Shown piece by piece: positions 1 to 8,032 of a stretch of 12,386 bases of DNA (position 1 is the stretch's first letter; each line of letters opens with the position of its first letter). A program made the position numbers and the translations under genes. Under the pieces are notes generated by a model that was not told where the DNA came from, made no database searches, and worked only from the letters and a program-made list of their open reading frames with translations. The stretch is from CBCXVS01 sp965178525 (GTDB lineage: Bacteria > Tectomicrobia > Entotheonellia > Entotheonellales > Entotheonellaceae), in the NCBI GenBank assembly GCA_965178525.1, contig CBCXVS010000228.1, positions 1-12,386 on the forward strand. Reading direction: 5' to 3'.

Positions 1-120
1 ATGAGAGGAGAGTCGGTCTCAGGCAATCGGCGTAACTGCTTCATCAAGAAAGGAGTTGGCTTAACTTAATGCCATTCTGGTTTGTCCCTTCTATATCCAG
101 GAAGGCGTAGGAGCCTGAGC
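1..120. other. Upstream region, possible 3' end of a preceding gene
   Basis: No gene can be assigned with confidence here. On the + strand, frame 1 is open from base 1 to a TAA at 67-69 (22 codons), and frame 3 is open to a TAA at 33-35. Either could be the C-terminal tail of an upstream gene cut by the window edge. In eCIS loci a gp25-like baseplate gene or a spike/PAAR gene often precedes the J gene, but I recognise no family motif in these short tails. A TTG at 82 could extend the J gene by 13 codons, but it lacks a ribosome binding site. No promoter or terminator hairpin was seen. Confidence 0.3.
108..113 (+). promoter_or_regulatory. Shine-Dalgarno site deciding the J-gene start
   Basis: TAGGAG lies 7 nt upstream of ATG 121. 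This supports the ATG over the in-frame TTG at 82, which would give a 13-residue basic leader unlike the family's N-terminus. Confidence 0.6.
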
Positions 121-2121
121 ATGCCACTGCAAGCACCCAATCTGGACGATCGTCGCTTTGACGATATCGTTGCGGAAGCCAGGACGCTCATTCCACGCTA
201 TACGCCGGAGTGGACCGACTACAACGAGAGCGACCCGGGCATAACGCTGATCCAGCTGTTTGCCTGGATGAGTGAGATGCTCCTGTACCGGCTGAATCAG
301 GTGCCAGAGCGCAACTTCATCGAGTTTCTGCAACTGTTGGGTATTGAGCTGAAGCCGGCGCAGCCGGCCAAGGCGGAGCTGACGTTTACGCTGGCGCGAA
401 ACGGTGTGGAAACGGTCATCATTCCAAAAGGGACACAGGTCGCCGCCACCGAGGACGGCGAAGATGGTCCCCTAGTGTTCGAGACGGAAGCGGCGCTCAT
501 CGCGCTCGGCGCTGAACTGAAAGCCGTCCAGAGTTACGACGGTCAGACTCATCGGGTAGAGACCAACGCCAACGAGATGTCAGGGCAATCGTATCACCCC
601 TTTGGTCCCAAGGCGCGGCCATCGAGCGCGCTCATGCTGGGCTTCGATGCGCCCATTCCCTTCACCGGTGAGCAGGTCAATCTGGCCGTCCAGGTTCACA
701 CCGCCGGGCTCTCATCCGAAGGGCGGCACTGCGATGTGGATCTCGCGGAATTGCCCGTCCCTGTCATGCTCGTCTGGGAATTCTGGGATGGTAAATACTG
801 GCAGCCGCTGCGGCTCGATAAGGACGAGACGCGGGCGTTTACCCGTAGCGGTCATATGTTCTTCCGTGGCCCGGGCGACAAGGTGCGCAAGGCCCGCATG
901 GGAGAGGTAGACGAAGAACTCTATTGGATCCGCTGTCGCCTCGGTCAGGGCGCCTACGAGGTCGCTCCCCGCCTGGGCACGGTCGCCACCAACACCATTT
1001 TGGCCACGCAGGCGTTGACCGTGCGTGACGAAGTCCTCGGCGGCAGTGACGGCCGGCCCAATCAAACCTTTTCCCTGGCCAACGCCCCGGTGGTGGTCCG
1101 GAATGAGCCGGAGGTCGTGACCGGCGCGGACGGCCTCACCGTCCGCATCACGAGTCTGAGGCTGGAGGTCGATACCGGCAATGGCTTTGAGGTCTGGCAG
1201 GAGGTCGATGACTTTTTCGCCTCCGGCCCGGACGATCCGAACTACGTCTTGAATCGCACGACGGGCGACATCCGTTTTGGCGATGGTCAGCAAGGCCGCA
1301 TTCCACTGCTCAATCCGGACAACCCGGGTGTCAACATCGTGGCGCGTGAGTACCGTCATGGAGGTGGCAAAGTCGGCAACGTGGGGGCGGAGACCATCAC
1401 GGAGATCCAAACGTTTCTGGAATTTGTCAAAAGCGTCAGCAATCCGCAACCCGCGTTTGGCGGTACGGACGAAGAAACCCTGGACGAAGCCAAGCGGCGC
1501 GCCCCACGCGCCCTGAAAAGCAAAGAGCGCGCCGTCACGGCGGAGGATTTTGAATTCCTCACCCTGGAAACGCCGGGCGGGCGTGTGCGGCGGGCCAAGG
1601 CCCTGCCGTTGCACCATCCGAAATTTCCGGGAACTTCGATGCCCGGTGTGGTGACTGTCATCGTGGTGCCGCAGGGCGACGCGCCAAACCCGATGCCCAC
1701 GCAAGCGACGCTCAGCATTGTCTGTGCCCACTTGAACCAGCATCGCCTCTTGACATCCGAAGTCTATGTCGTGCCACCGACCTACCGCTGTGTCTGTATT
1801 GAGACCGACATCGTGGCGCGTCCGGAGGCCGATCTGGCCGAGGTCCGGCGTGACGTCGAAACGCGTTTGACGCGCTATTTCGATCCGCTAGAGGGCGGCG
1901 AAGCAGGCGCCGGCTGGGAATTTGGCCGCGATATTTTCTTCTCCGACGTGTATCGCGTGGTGCTGCAAACGCCCGGCGTGGACCGCATCGACAATGGCAG
2001 GGTGTTCATCTGGCTGGACGGGGAACGCCAGCCATTCTGTCTCGACGTCCCCATTGCGCCAAGTGAACTGCTGTACGCTGACGGCCACGACATTCGGGTG
2101 GCCTATAGAATGAGAACATGA
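121..2121 (+). CDS. Baseplate J-like (Afp11/gp6-type) baseplate wedge protein
   Basis: A structural baseplate protein of a contractile tail-like particle, expected to sit in the baseplate wedge that links the central spike hub to the sheath. The N-terminal region (about residues 27-90) has the TPEWTDYNESDPGITLIQLF and WMSEMLLYRLNQVPERNF pattern typical of TIGR02243-type putative baseplate assembly proteins. The middle has GDIRFGDGQQGRIP (about 381-395) followed by YRHGGGKVGNV (about 410-420), the usual J-family beta segment. Next comes the helical stretch TDEETLDEAKRRAPRAL (from about 449), then KSKERAVTAEDFE. The start is set at ATG 121 because TAGGAG lies at 108-113 with 7 nt spacing; the in-frame TTG at 82 has no such site. 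The length of 666 aa fits the family. Its stop overlaps the next start (ATGA at 2118-2121), implying translational coupling. The family call is firm; its exact place in the particle is inferred. Confidence 0.93.
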   Translation: MPLQAPNLDDRRFDDIVAEARTLIPRYTPEWTDYNESDPGITLIQLFAWMSEMLLYRLNQVPERNFIEFLQLLGIELKPAQPAKAELTFTLARNGVETVIIPKGTQVAATEDGEDGPLVFETEAALIALGAELKAVQSYDGQTHRVETNANEMSGQSYHPFGPKARPSSALMLGFDAPIPFTGEQVNLAVQVHTAGLSSEGRHCDVDLAELPVPVMLVWEFWDGKYWQPLRLDKDETRAFTRSGHMFFRGPGDKVRKARMGEVDEELYWIRCRLGQGAYEVAPRLGTVATNTILATQALTVRDEVLGGSDGRPNQTFSLANAPVVVRNEPEVVTGADGLTVRITSLRLEVDTGNGFEVWQEVDDFFASGPDDPNYVLNRTTGDIRFGDGQQGRIPLLNPDNPGVNIVAREYRHGGGKVGNVGAETITEIQTFLEFVKSVSNPQPAFGGTDEETLDEAKRRAPRALKSKERAVTAEDFEFLTLETPGGRVRRAKALPLHHPKFPGTSMPGVVTVIVVPQGDAPNPMPTQATLSIVCAHLNQHRLLTSEVYVVPPTYRCVCIETDIVARPEADLAEVRRDVETRLTRYFDPLEGGEAGAGWEFGRDIFFSDVYRVVLQTPGVDRIDNGRVFIWLDGERQPFCLDVPIAPSELLYADGHDIRVAYRMRT

Positions 2122-4250
2122 GCATGGCTGAAGCAGGACAAACCCATTTCCTACTCCATGCCCAGGACGGCTGGCGCGCCGCGATCCTGGATCGCGCCGT
2201 GCTGGCAGACGGCGTCAGCACCCTCCGTTTGCGCCCGCTGCCCGGTGCCGCCCGTCCCCTGACCGATGCCCAGGGCAGTTTTGGCGCCCTGGCCCTGCCT
2301 ACGGGCCTGTCGGTGGATCGGGACGGCTGCATCTATATCCTCGACCGGCTGGCGCATGTCATCAAACGGTTTGACCCCTGCACGGAAACCTTCGACATCT
2401 TGCCCTGCACGGGCGGCAAGGGCCATGCACCGCGTCAATTGTGCGAGCCCAGAGGCATAGCAATCTCACCCCGGGGCGACCTGTACGTCGCCGATACCGG
2501 CAATCACCGGGTACAAATATTTGCCCTGAAAGGGCTGTCCTTGCGCGGCACGCTTGACCCAGTTGCACCCGCCGAGACGTGGACACCCTGGGACGTAGCC
2601 GTTTCTTCCCAAAACTGGGTCTACGTTTCGGACTATGCGAATGGACGGATTCACGTCTTCGACCCCTGGGGACACTGGCGCGCCGCCTACGCAGGTGAAG
2701 GTGCTGCAACGCCGCCTCTGCAAAAGCCGACGCACATCGCCCTGGACCAAGCGGGCCGCGTGTATGTAGTGCAAGAGGGACAAGATTTCGTGACGGTCCT
2801 GAACGCCGATGGCACGTTTCTGACTCGCATCGAACATCCTGAGGAGGCGCCCGGACTCTTTGCGTCTCTCGCCATCGCCGTCGATGTCGAGGGCAACCTC
2901 TATATCAGTGAGCAAACGACCTGGCGCGTCTACGTCTATGGCCAAACACCCGATGGCGGACACGATTACGCCGGTATGTGCCGCTCGTTTCAGGGCATGG
3001 GGACGGCTCTGGCTTTTGATGCCTCCGGGAATCCACTGATCGGCGACGCCCTGCAGCGCGTGGTGATGCGTCTCGAAGCCGAAGCCGCACTAGAGCCCGA
3101 AGGACGATACTATTCCGATCCCCTGGACAGCCGCATCTATAACGTGCAGTGGCACCGCATCGTGATGCGGGCGTTGATCCCGCCAGGTACTTACATCCGA
3201 ATCGACACCCTCACGTCTCCCGCTCGCAAGACCGCCGCCGAAATTCGGAATTTGCCCGATGCCCGTTGGGATCGAGGCCACATCAATGCCCAGGTGGGTG
3301 AGGGCGAGTGGGATTGCCTAGTTCTGAGCCCGCCGGGACGCTACCTCTCATTGCGTCTCACGTTGGTAGGCGATGGCCGCGCCACCCCGGCCGTGCAGTG
3401 GATCAGAGTCGAATATCCCAGGGCGTCCTCGCTGCAATACCTCCCCGCGGTCTACAGCGAAGATGCCGAAAGCCGGGATTTTCTCGGGCGTTTTCTGTCC
3501 ATCTTCGACACCATGCAAAACCGAATCGCCAACCAGATCGGCAACATCGCCCGTCTCTTCGATCCCGCCGCGACGCCTTCCGATTTTCTCCCCTGGTTGG
3601 CCTCGTGGCTGGACCTGACTCTCGACCAGCATTGGCCCGAAGCCAAACGCCGGCAATTGTTGCAGGAGGCGCATCGTCTGTACAGGCTGCGCGGGACACC
3701 GGAAGGGCTCCGGCGCCACATTCAGATCTACACCGGTAGGGCGCCGCAGATTCTGGAACATTTCAAGTTGCGGCGCTGGCTCTTCCTCGACCATGCGCGC
3801 CTGGGCGATCAATCCGCTCTATGGGGGCAGGCTATTGTGCGCCGCCTGCAACTCGATGAACAGGCGGAAATCGGCAAGTTTCAGTTGATCAATCACGACG
3901 ATCCGCTACGCGACCCGTTTCACGTCCACGCCCACCAGTTCACCGTATTCGTCCCGTTGCGTCAGGGCGGAAGTGAGACGCAACAGCAAACTCTGGCACG
4001 CATTGTCGAGATGGCCAAGCCGGCCCACACGCAGGGGACGGTTCGCATTGTGGAGCCGCGTTTCCGCGTGGGTATCCAGTCGTGCATCGGCCTCGATACC
4101 GTCATTGGGCAGTATCCGGACCCGGTCGTCACCGGCGAAGGCCAACTGGGTTATGACACCATGCTAGGGCCCTCGGCCGATGAGGCGGCCCCACCGACCA
4201 TGCGGGTCGGCGTACGCGCCCGTATCGGTTCGAGCACGCTCATCGATTGA
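2118..4250 (+). CDS. Phage tail protein I-type (TIGR02242-like) baseplate protein fused to an NHL beta-propeller
   Basis: A 710-aa two-part protein. Residues about 55-320 form roughly six NHL/SMP-30-like repeats; clear units are GLSVDRDGCIYILDR, GIAISPRGDLYVADTGNHRV, DVAVSSQNWVYVSDYANGRI, HIALDQAGRVYVV and AIAVDVEGNLYIS. A beta-rich linker follows at about 325-435. Residues about 437-670 match the phage tail domain of P2 gpI-like proteins, with YLPAVYSED, then DFLPWLASWLDLTLDQHW, then the RLRGTPEGLRRHI motif, then an AKPAHT segment and a C-terminus with repeated RVG/GLDTVIG-type turns. In Afp/PVC order this is the Afp12 position, so it probably closes the baseplate wedge while the propeller points outward. 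It starts in an ATGA overlap with the J gene; ATG 2124 is an alternative start. The domain calls are firm. What the propeller binds is unknown. Confidence 0.88.
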   Translation: MSMAEAGQTHFLLHAQDGWRAAILDRAVLADGVSTLRLRPLPGAARPLTDAQGSFGALALPTGLSVDRDGCIYILDRLAHVIKRFDPCTETFDILPCTGGKGHAPRQLCEPRGIAISPRGDLYVADTGNHRVQIFALKGLSLRGTLDPVAPAETWTPWDVAVSSQNWVYVSDYANGRIHVFDPWGHWRAAYAGEGAATPPLQKPTHIALDQAGRVYVVQEGQDFVTVLNADGTFLTRIEHPEEAPGLFASLAIAVDVEGNLYISEQTTWRVYVYGQTPDGGHDYAGMCRSFQGMGTALAFDASGNPLIGDALQRVVMRLEAEAALEPEGRYYSDPLDSRIYNVQWHRIVMRALIPPGTYIRIDTLTSPARKTAAEIRNLPDARWDRGHINAQVGEGEWDCLVLSPPGRYLSLRLTLVGDGRATPAVQWIRVEYPRASSLQYLPAVYSEDAESRDFLGRFLSIFDTMQNRIANQIGNIARLFDPAATPSDFLPWLASWLDLTLDQHWPEAKRRQLLQEAHRLYRLRGTPEGLRRHIQIYTGRAPQILEHFKLRRWLFLDHARLGDQSALWGQAIVRRLQLDEQAEIGKFQLINHDDPLRDPFHVHAHQFTVFVPLRQGGSETQQQTLARIVEMAKPAHTQGTVRIVEPRFRVGIQSCIGLDTVIGQYPDPVVTGEGQLGYDTMLGPSADEAAPPTMRVGVRARIGSSTLID

Positions 4251-4257
4251 GGAGGAG
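4251..4257 (+). promoter_or_regulatory. Strong Shine-Dalgarno for the first tip gene
   Basis: GGAGGAG follows immediately after the TGA at 4248-4250 and lies 10 nt before ATG 4268. It decides for ATG 4268 over the in-frame TTG at 4247. Confidence 0.65.
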
Positions 4258-4267
4258 AATCGGCATC

Positions 4268-5131
4268 ATGACACGTTCCTACAAGCACGCTCCCCATTGC
4301 ACCTGCGCCGAATGCGACATCCCGCAGCTGGCGAGAAATCACTACTTCACCGGTAAGCTCATGGTGGAGCGGGATTTTACGGACGAGCAACGCTATTTCA
4401 TGGGCAAACAGCGGCGGCACAACCAGTTGTTGCACGGCTGGGGCACGGTGTGTGGTCTCAAGGTGAAGCAGCACCCTACCGAGGACTGCCGCGATCAATA
4501 CATTATTGTCGAGCCGGGTATGGCGATCGATTGTTGTGACCGTGAAATCCTCGTGAGCCGCGAAGCGTATTTTGATTTCCGAGTAGCGCTTGAGGCAGCT
4601 TGGCGAGCTGAGAATCCTGATATAGAGCCAGATGGCAGTCCCCAGAGCTTGCGCATTTGTCTACGCTATAAGGAATGTCCCACTGAAGAGGTCCCTGCCC
4701 TCTTCGACGAATGCGGTTGTGATGACACCGCCTGCCTGCCAAACCGCATTCTCGAGTCATATGAACTGGAGCTCCGCCTCGGTGAAGCAACGCCAGACAC
4801 AGACCCGCGCGAGTTGAAACTGGCGTGGAACAATACCCTGCATATTGGCCGACCCGTGGCAGCGGCAATCCACTCGGACAGCCGCCAACTGGCCATCATC
4901 AGCCAAAATGCAGAGGGGACGCTCTATCTCGTCGATACTGAAAACCATAGTATCGTCCGCATACGTAACCTCGGCGGCCAGCCACAGGACGTTGCGATCT
5001 CCGCCGATGGAACGCGGGCCTACGTATCAGCTGTCGTCGGTGATCCGCCAGACGCAGGCACGCGAGTGTTTATCGTAAACCTCGATAGCGACCCTGGACG
5101 ACGCAAGGTCGCCCCTAGAACTCACCCATAG
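4268..5131 (+). pseudogene. First tip/fibre-like gene (shared N-module plus propeller), N-terminal part, frameshifted
   Basis: First of three neighbouring genes sharing an N-terminal module. It begins with a CxCxxC motif (Cys 11, 13, 16). The core follows: HYF (25-27), DEQRYF (39-44), RRHN (49-52), GWGTVCGL (57-64), PGMAIDCCDREI (83-94). A second conserved part lies at about 127-168 (LRICLRYKE to ILESYELEL), with a CGCDDTAC insert between. From about residue 180 it turns into a YVTN/WD-like beta-propeller (blade VDTENHSIVRIRNLGGQPQD, then VAISADGTRAYVS). The frame closes at TAG 5129-5131 after a tail unlike the family, while a different frame continues the propeller from about 5093. Removing one C from the CCC run at 5092-5094 joins the two halves as NLDSDLDDARSPLELTH. 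The intact protein would be about 601 aa. By position (between Afp12- and Afp14-like genes) I infer a distal baseplate or fibre role; the module has no name I can give with certainty. Confidence 0.75.
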
Positions 5132-6074
5132 CGGGTTCAGCAACGCTGAGGAGTATGTCGCAGTAGCGCCGGTCAAGAACAATGGGTTGGCTGTACTGAG
5201 CCCAGGTGATAGAGAAGTTCGAATATGGGATGAGTCAGTCAACAGGGACAACGGACTTCCAAACCTCATTGGCACTTTCTCTATTGATGGGGGTTTTTTC
5301 TTTTCGCTTTCACTGGCAGCGCCTCCTGGTAGCGATTACCTGTACGTTACCAACAATATCAATAGTGATCTTTGGCAGGTTCGTGTCGACGACCCAAGCG
5401 TCACGCAACCGGTCCCGCGGAGCGGTTGGGGGGCAAACCGCGTGGCTGCTGTACATACATCATCTGGAGACGATCTGGCAGTTATCGATGATGCAGGACA
5501 ACTACGCCTGCTAGGTTTCCGACCCGCATCACTTGAACCCTGGGTGAACTTTGGCGAGCCCATTGATCTGGCCGGGACGCCAGAGTGGGTTATCTTCTCA
5601 CCCAACGGTCAGTGGTCGATCATTCGAGGCCGGACTAATGGTAGAGCAACTGTCCAGGCCGTTAATAGCATGCGCGTCCAGCATGGGTTACCCACCTCGC
5701 CCACCCCGCCGGTTGTCCTAGGCGCAAACGGTCAGAGGTTAGTGATGGCACAGAACGGAAAGAAGCTGTATGTCCCCTACCTCGGCTCCGAGCCACTCCT
5801 ACCGGAGAGTGGCGCTGTAGCTATTCTGGATGTGAACCAGCTCTCTGCCACCAAGCTGCTTGAGGCGATACTTGATCCCTCTCCAACGTGCATGGAGGAC
5901 GAGGAGTGTGTCGTGTTAGCAACCATACACGACGTCGCACTCGGTGGAGAAGACCCAGCGGCTCGGCGCGTGACGGATGACAAGATAAGTAACCTGGAAG
6001 GCCGCAAAATTCTGCCCAGCACATCACTGCTGACCGAAGTTATGACGTGTTTATTGGAAAGTGACGAGGTGTAG
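5079..6074 (+). pseudogene. First tip/fibre-like gene, C-terminal propeller part, out of frame with its start
   Basis: This frame is open from 5079 (just after a TAA at 5076-5078) to TAG 6072-6074 and has no ribosome binding site. The first possible start, TTG 5187, is unsupported. It continues the beta-propeller of 4268-5131: repeated units such as NGLAVLSPGDREVRIWDES, SDYLYVTNNINSDLWQVRVD, PEWVIFSPNGQWSIIRGRTN and GQRLVMAQNGKKLYVPYLGS resemble YVTN/WD-type blades. It ends with a short acidic and helical tail. The span 4268-6074 is 1807 nt, one more than a multiple of three, as expected for a single-base insertion. The stretch is less GC-rich and uses more A/T-ending codons than its neighbours, which fits a separately acquired or fast-evolving distal domain. 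The region 6075-6136 is a 62-nt gap with no feature except the next gene's ribosome site. Confidence 0.72.
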
Positions 6075-6136
6075 GGGTGGATAGGTGCAAGGTTGGAAAG
6101 ACCTTAAAGGGATAAGGGAGAGCCTGGAGGACAATC

Positions 6137-8020
6137 ATGGCATGGCATACCAAACATGTGAAGACCTATAAAGACACCCCTACCTGCTCTTGTCCGGCCT
6201 GCATGGGCCTCGAGTGCCTCGAACGGCCACGCTATTTTGCGGGACAACTCCTCACCGAAGCCGAGCTGAACAGCGAGCAGGCCTACGCCCTGGCCAAGAA
6301 CCGCTTGCACAACCGCTATTTACACGGCCCAGGCGTCGTCTGCGGCCTGCCGGTCGTCTGTCACCCGTACGACGGCTGGGTCACGGTCAAACAGGGCTAC
6401 GCCATCGATCCGTGCGGCAACGACATCATCGTCTGCGAAGACCACGACTTCGATGTGATCAAGGCCATCCAGCAATGCCGTGCAACCTACCGGCGTCATA
6501 CAGCCTATGAGCCCTGGCGGGGCGAGCAGACGCAACAGGCGCCGGAAGTTGAGGAGAACTGGTGTCTCACCATTGCCTACGAAGAAAAAGAAGCGCGACC
6601 GACCACCGCCCTTCGCCCGGAGCGCAAGCAATCGTGCGGCTGCTGCAGCGGCGAGAGCTATCGCTGCCGGTGCCGCTGTCATGCCGAGCCGAAAACGCAG
6701 ACGGCGTATGCATACGACACAGCGCAACTGCGAAGTGGGATTGGCAAAACGATTGCGCCGTGTGAACCCACGCGCGTGGTCGAAGGCTATCGATTGGAGA
6801 TGATTGAAGCACCTCTTGATGTCATCCAACCAAGTATGGAGAGCATACTCGACGATACACTGTTGAGTAAAATCAAGGAATGCGTCAAAACCGTGACCGA
6901 TTTTATCGGCAAGCGGGTCGCCACCAAAGACTTGAACATACTCGCGCAAGCTTTTTTTACCACGAAAACGATCGGTGATGACCCCCAGGCATCGGGCGGC
7001 GCAAACGGGAAGCTGGCGCCGGAAGACCTGTATCAGGCTTTCCTGAAGACGCGGCGAGCGATCTTTGATCTGTATGTGCACAACCCGTTAAACGTCCACT
7101 GCGCGGTGCCCGATACCTTCCACCAGCTCGTTGCCCAACCACCTGAAAAGAACCCTGAGACGGGACAGGGCCCCACACTTGCGGCCTATACGGAGGTGGT
7201 TCAGGATCCGCTACGGCGTGTGGCGATGCTCATGGGCCAGTACATTCTGGATTGCATCTGCTTGACCCTCCTGCCCCCCTGTGCCCCGGACCCGTGTGAA
7301 GACCGGCTCATCCTGGCATGCCTGACCATTCGGGACAACAAAATTATCCGGATTTGCAACTGGTCTGGCCGCCGCCATGCGGGCGCCTTTCCGTCCCTCT
7401 ACTACTGGCTCTCGTTGGCGCCGATCATCCCTACCATCAGATGGCTCATCCAAAATCTCTGCTGCTTTTCCGTGGATGAAGGTAGTAAAACCATCAGCGC
7501 TTTCGACCCTGCCCATGGCTGGCGCGAGGCCATCTTTGCCGGAAACTTCGCCATGCCAAATGTCTATGCTGGTAAATTCAAGCAACTTCTTGAGCCATTT
7601 TCCTCCCTGGGAGGGGTGGGCAAATTCTTTGCCCCAGGCGATGTCAACCTGGCGACCTATGTCGGACAATCTGCTGAGGAGACCGAAAAAGCCTTGGTCC
7701 AGGAAAACGTAACCGTCATCTGGCGCGATGTGGCGTCGGCGGACGACGCGCCCGCCTTGCCAAACCTGCTAACCTTCCCATTCGTGTCAGCGGGAGACGC
7801 CATCGTTCTCCACCGGGCGGACGGCAAAGTCGTGGGCTTTGCACGGGTCGACGCGCTGGCCGCGCTGGCCGAGACGCAAGTCGAGCTCGCGGCCATGCGA
7901 ACCGAGATGGCCACCCTTCGAGACGAACTCCAGAGTCTGCGCCAAACGATAGCGCCACCCGAAGCCGAGCAACAGGAAAACACACCACCAGAGGACAATG
8001 CCCAGGAGCATTCCCAGTAA
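6137..8020 (+). CDS. Second tip/fibre-like protein: shared N-module, Cys-rich body, C-terminal coiled coil
   Basis: A 627-aa protein. It starts at ATG 6137 with GGAGG at 6126-6130 (6 nt spacing). The N-terminus repeats the layout of the previous gene: CSCPAC (Cys 17, 19, 22), RYF (32-34), SEQAY (46-50), RLHN (56-59), GPGVVCGL (64-71), QGYAIDPCGNDIIV (86-99). The second conserved part is WCLTIAYEE (about 141) and EPTRVVEGYRLEM (about 208-222). Between these lies a dense cysteine cluster, CGCC followed by CRCRCH (about 171-185), a plausible metal site. The body (about 380-440) has a VHNPLNVHCAVPDTFHQL segment and a CLTIRDNKIIRICNWSGRR segment that I cannot assign to a family. Residues about 572-605 form a heptad-rich coiled coil (ALAETQVELAAMRTEMATL), followed by an acidic, Pro/Glu/Gln-rich tail that is probably disordered. 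No signal peptide or clear membrane helix. A tip or fibre role is inferred from context and the shared module. Confidence 0.72.
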   Translation: MAWHTKHVKTYKDTPTCSCPACMGLECLERPRYFAGQLLTEAELNSEQAYALAKNRLHNRYLHGPGVVCGLPVVCHPYDGWVTVKQGYAIDPCGNDIIVCEDHDFDVIKAIQQCRATYRRHTAYEPWRGEQTQQAPEVEENWCLTIAYEEKEARPTTALRPERKQSCGCCSGESYRCRCRCHAEPKTQTAYAYDTAQLRSGIGKTIAPCEPTRVVEGYRLEMIEAPLDVIQPSMESILDDTLLSKIKECVKTVTDFIGKRVATKDLNILAQAFFTTKTIGDDPQASGGANGKLAPEDLYQAFLKTRRAIFDLYVHNPLNVHCAVPDTFHQLVAQPPEKNPETGQGPTLAAYTEVVQDPLRRVAMLMGQYILDCICLTLLPPCAPDPCEDRLILACLTIRDNKIIRICNWSGRRHAGAFPSLYYWLSLAPIIPTIRWLIQNLCCFSVDEGSKTISAFDPAHGWREAIFAGNFAMPNVYAGKFKQLLEPFSSLGGVGKFFAPGDVNLATYVGQSAEETEKALVQENVTVIWRDVASADDAPALPNLLTFPFVSAGDAIVLHRADGKVVGFARVDALAALAETQVELAAMRTEMATLRDELQSLRQTIAPPEAEQQENTPPEDNAQEHSQ

Positions 8021-8032
8021 GGAGACACGGCG

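Noticed and set aside
82..120. TTG start extending the J gene by 13 residues
   Set aside because: No Shine-Dalgarno upstream of 82, while ATG 121 has TAGGAG at proper spacing and gives the family-typical N-terminus.
712..1743. Long minus-strand open frame opposite the baseplate J gene
   Set aside because: It mirrors a GC-rich, well-recognised J gene, has no family motif and no ribosome site. The same holds for the minus-strand frames at 6320-7081 and 11135-11788.
6089..6105. AAGGT/ACCTT inverted repeat in the 62-nt gap after the first tip gene
   Set aside because: Only 5 bp with a 7-nt loop and no T-run; too weak for a terminator and within an operon-like layout.
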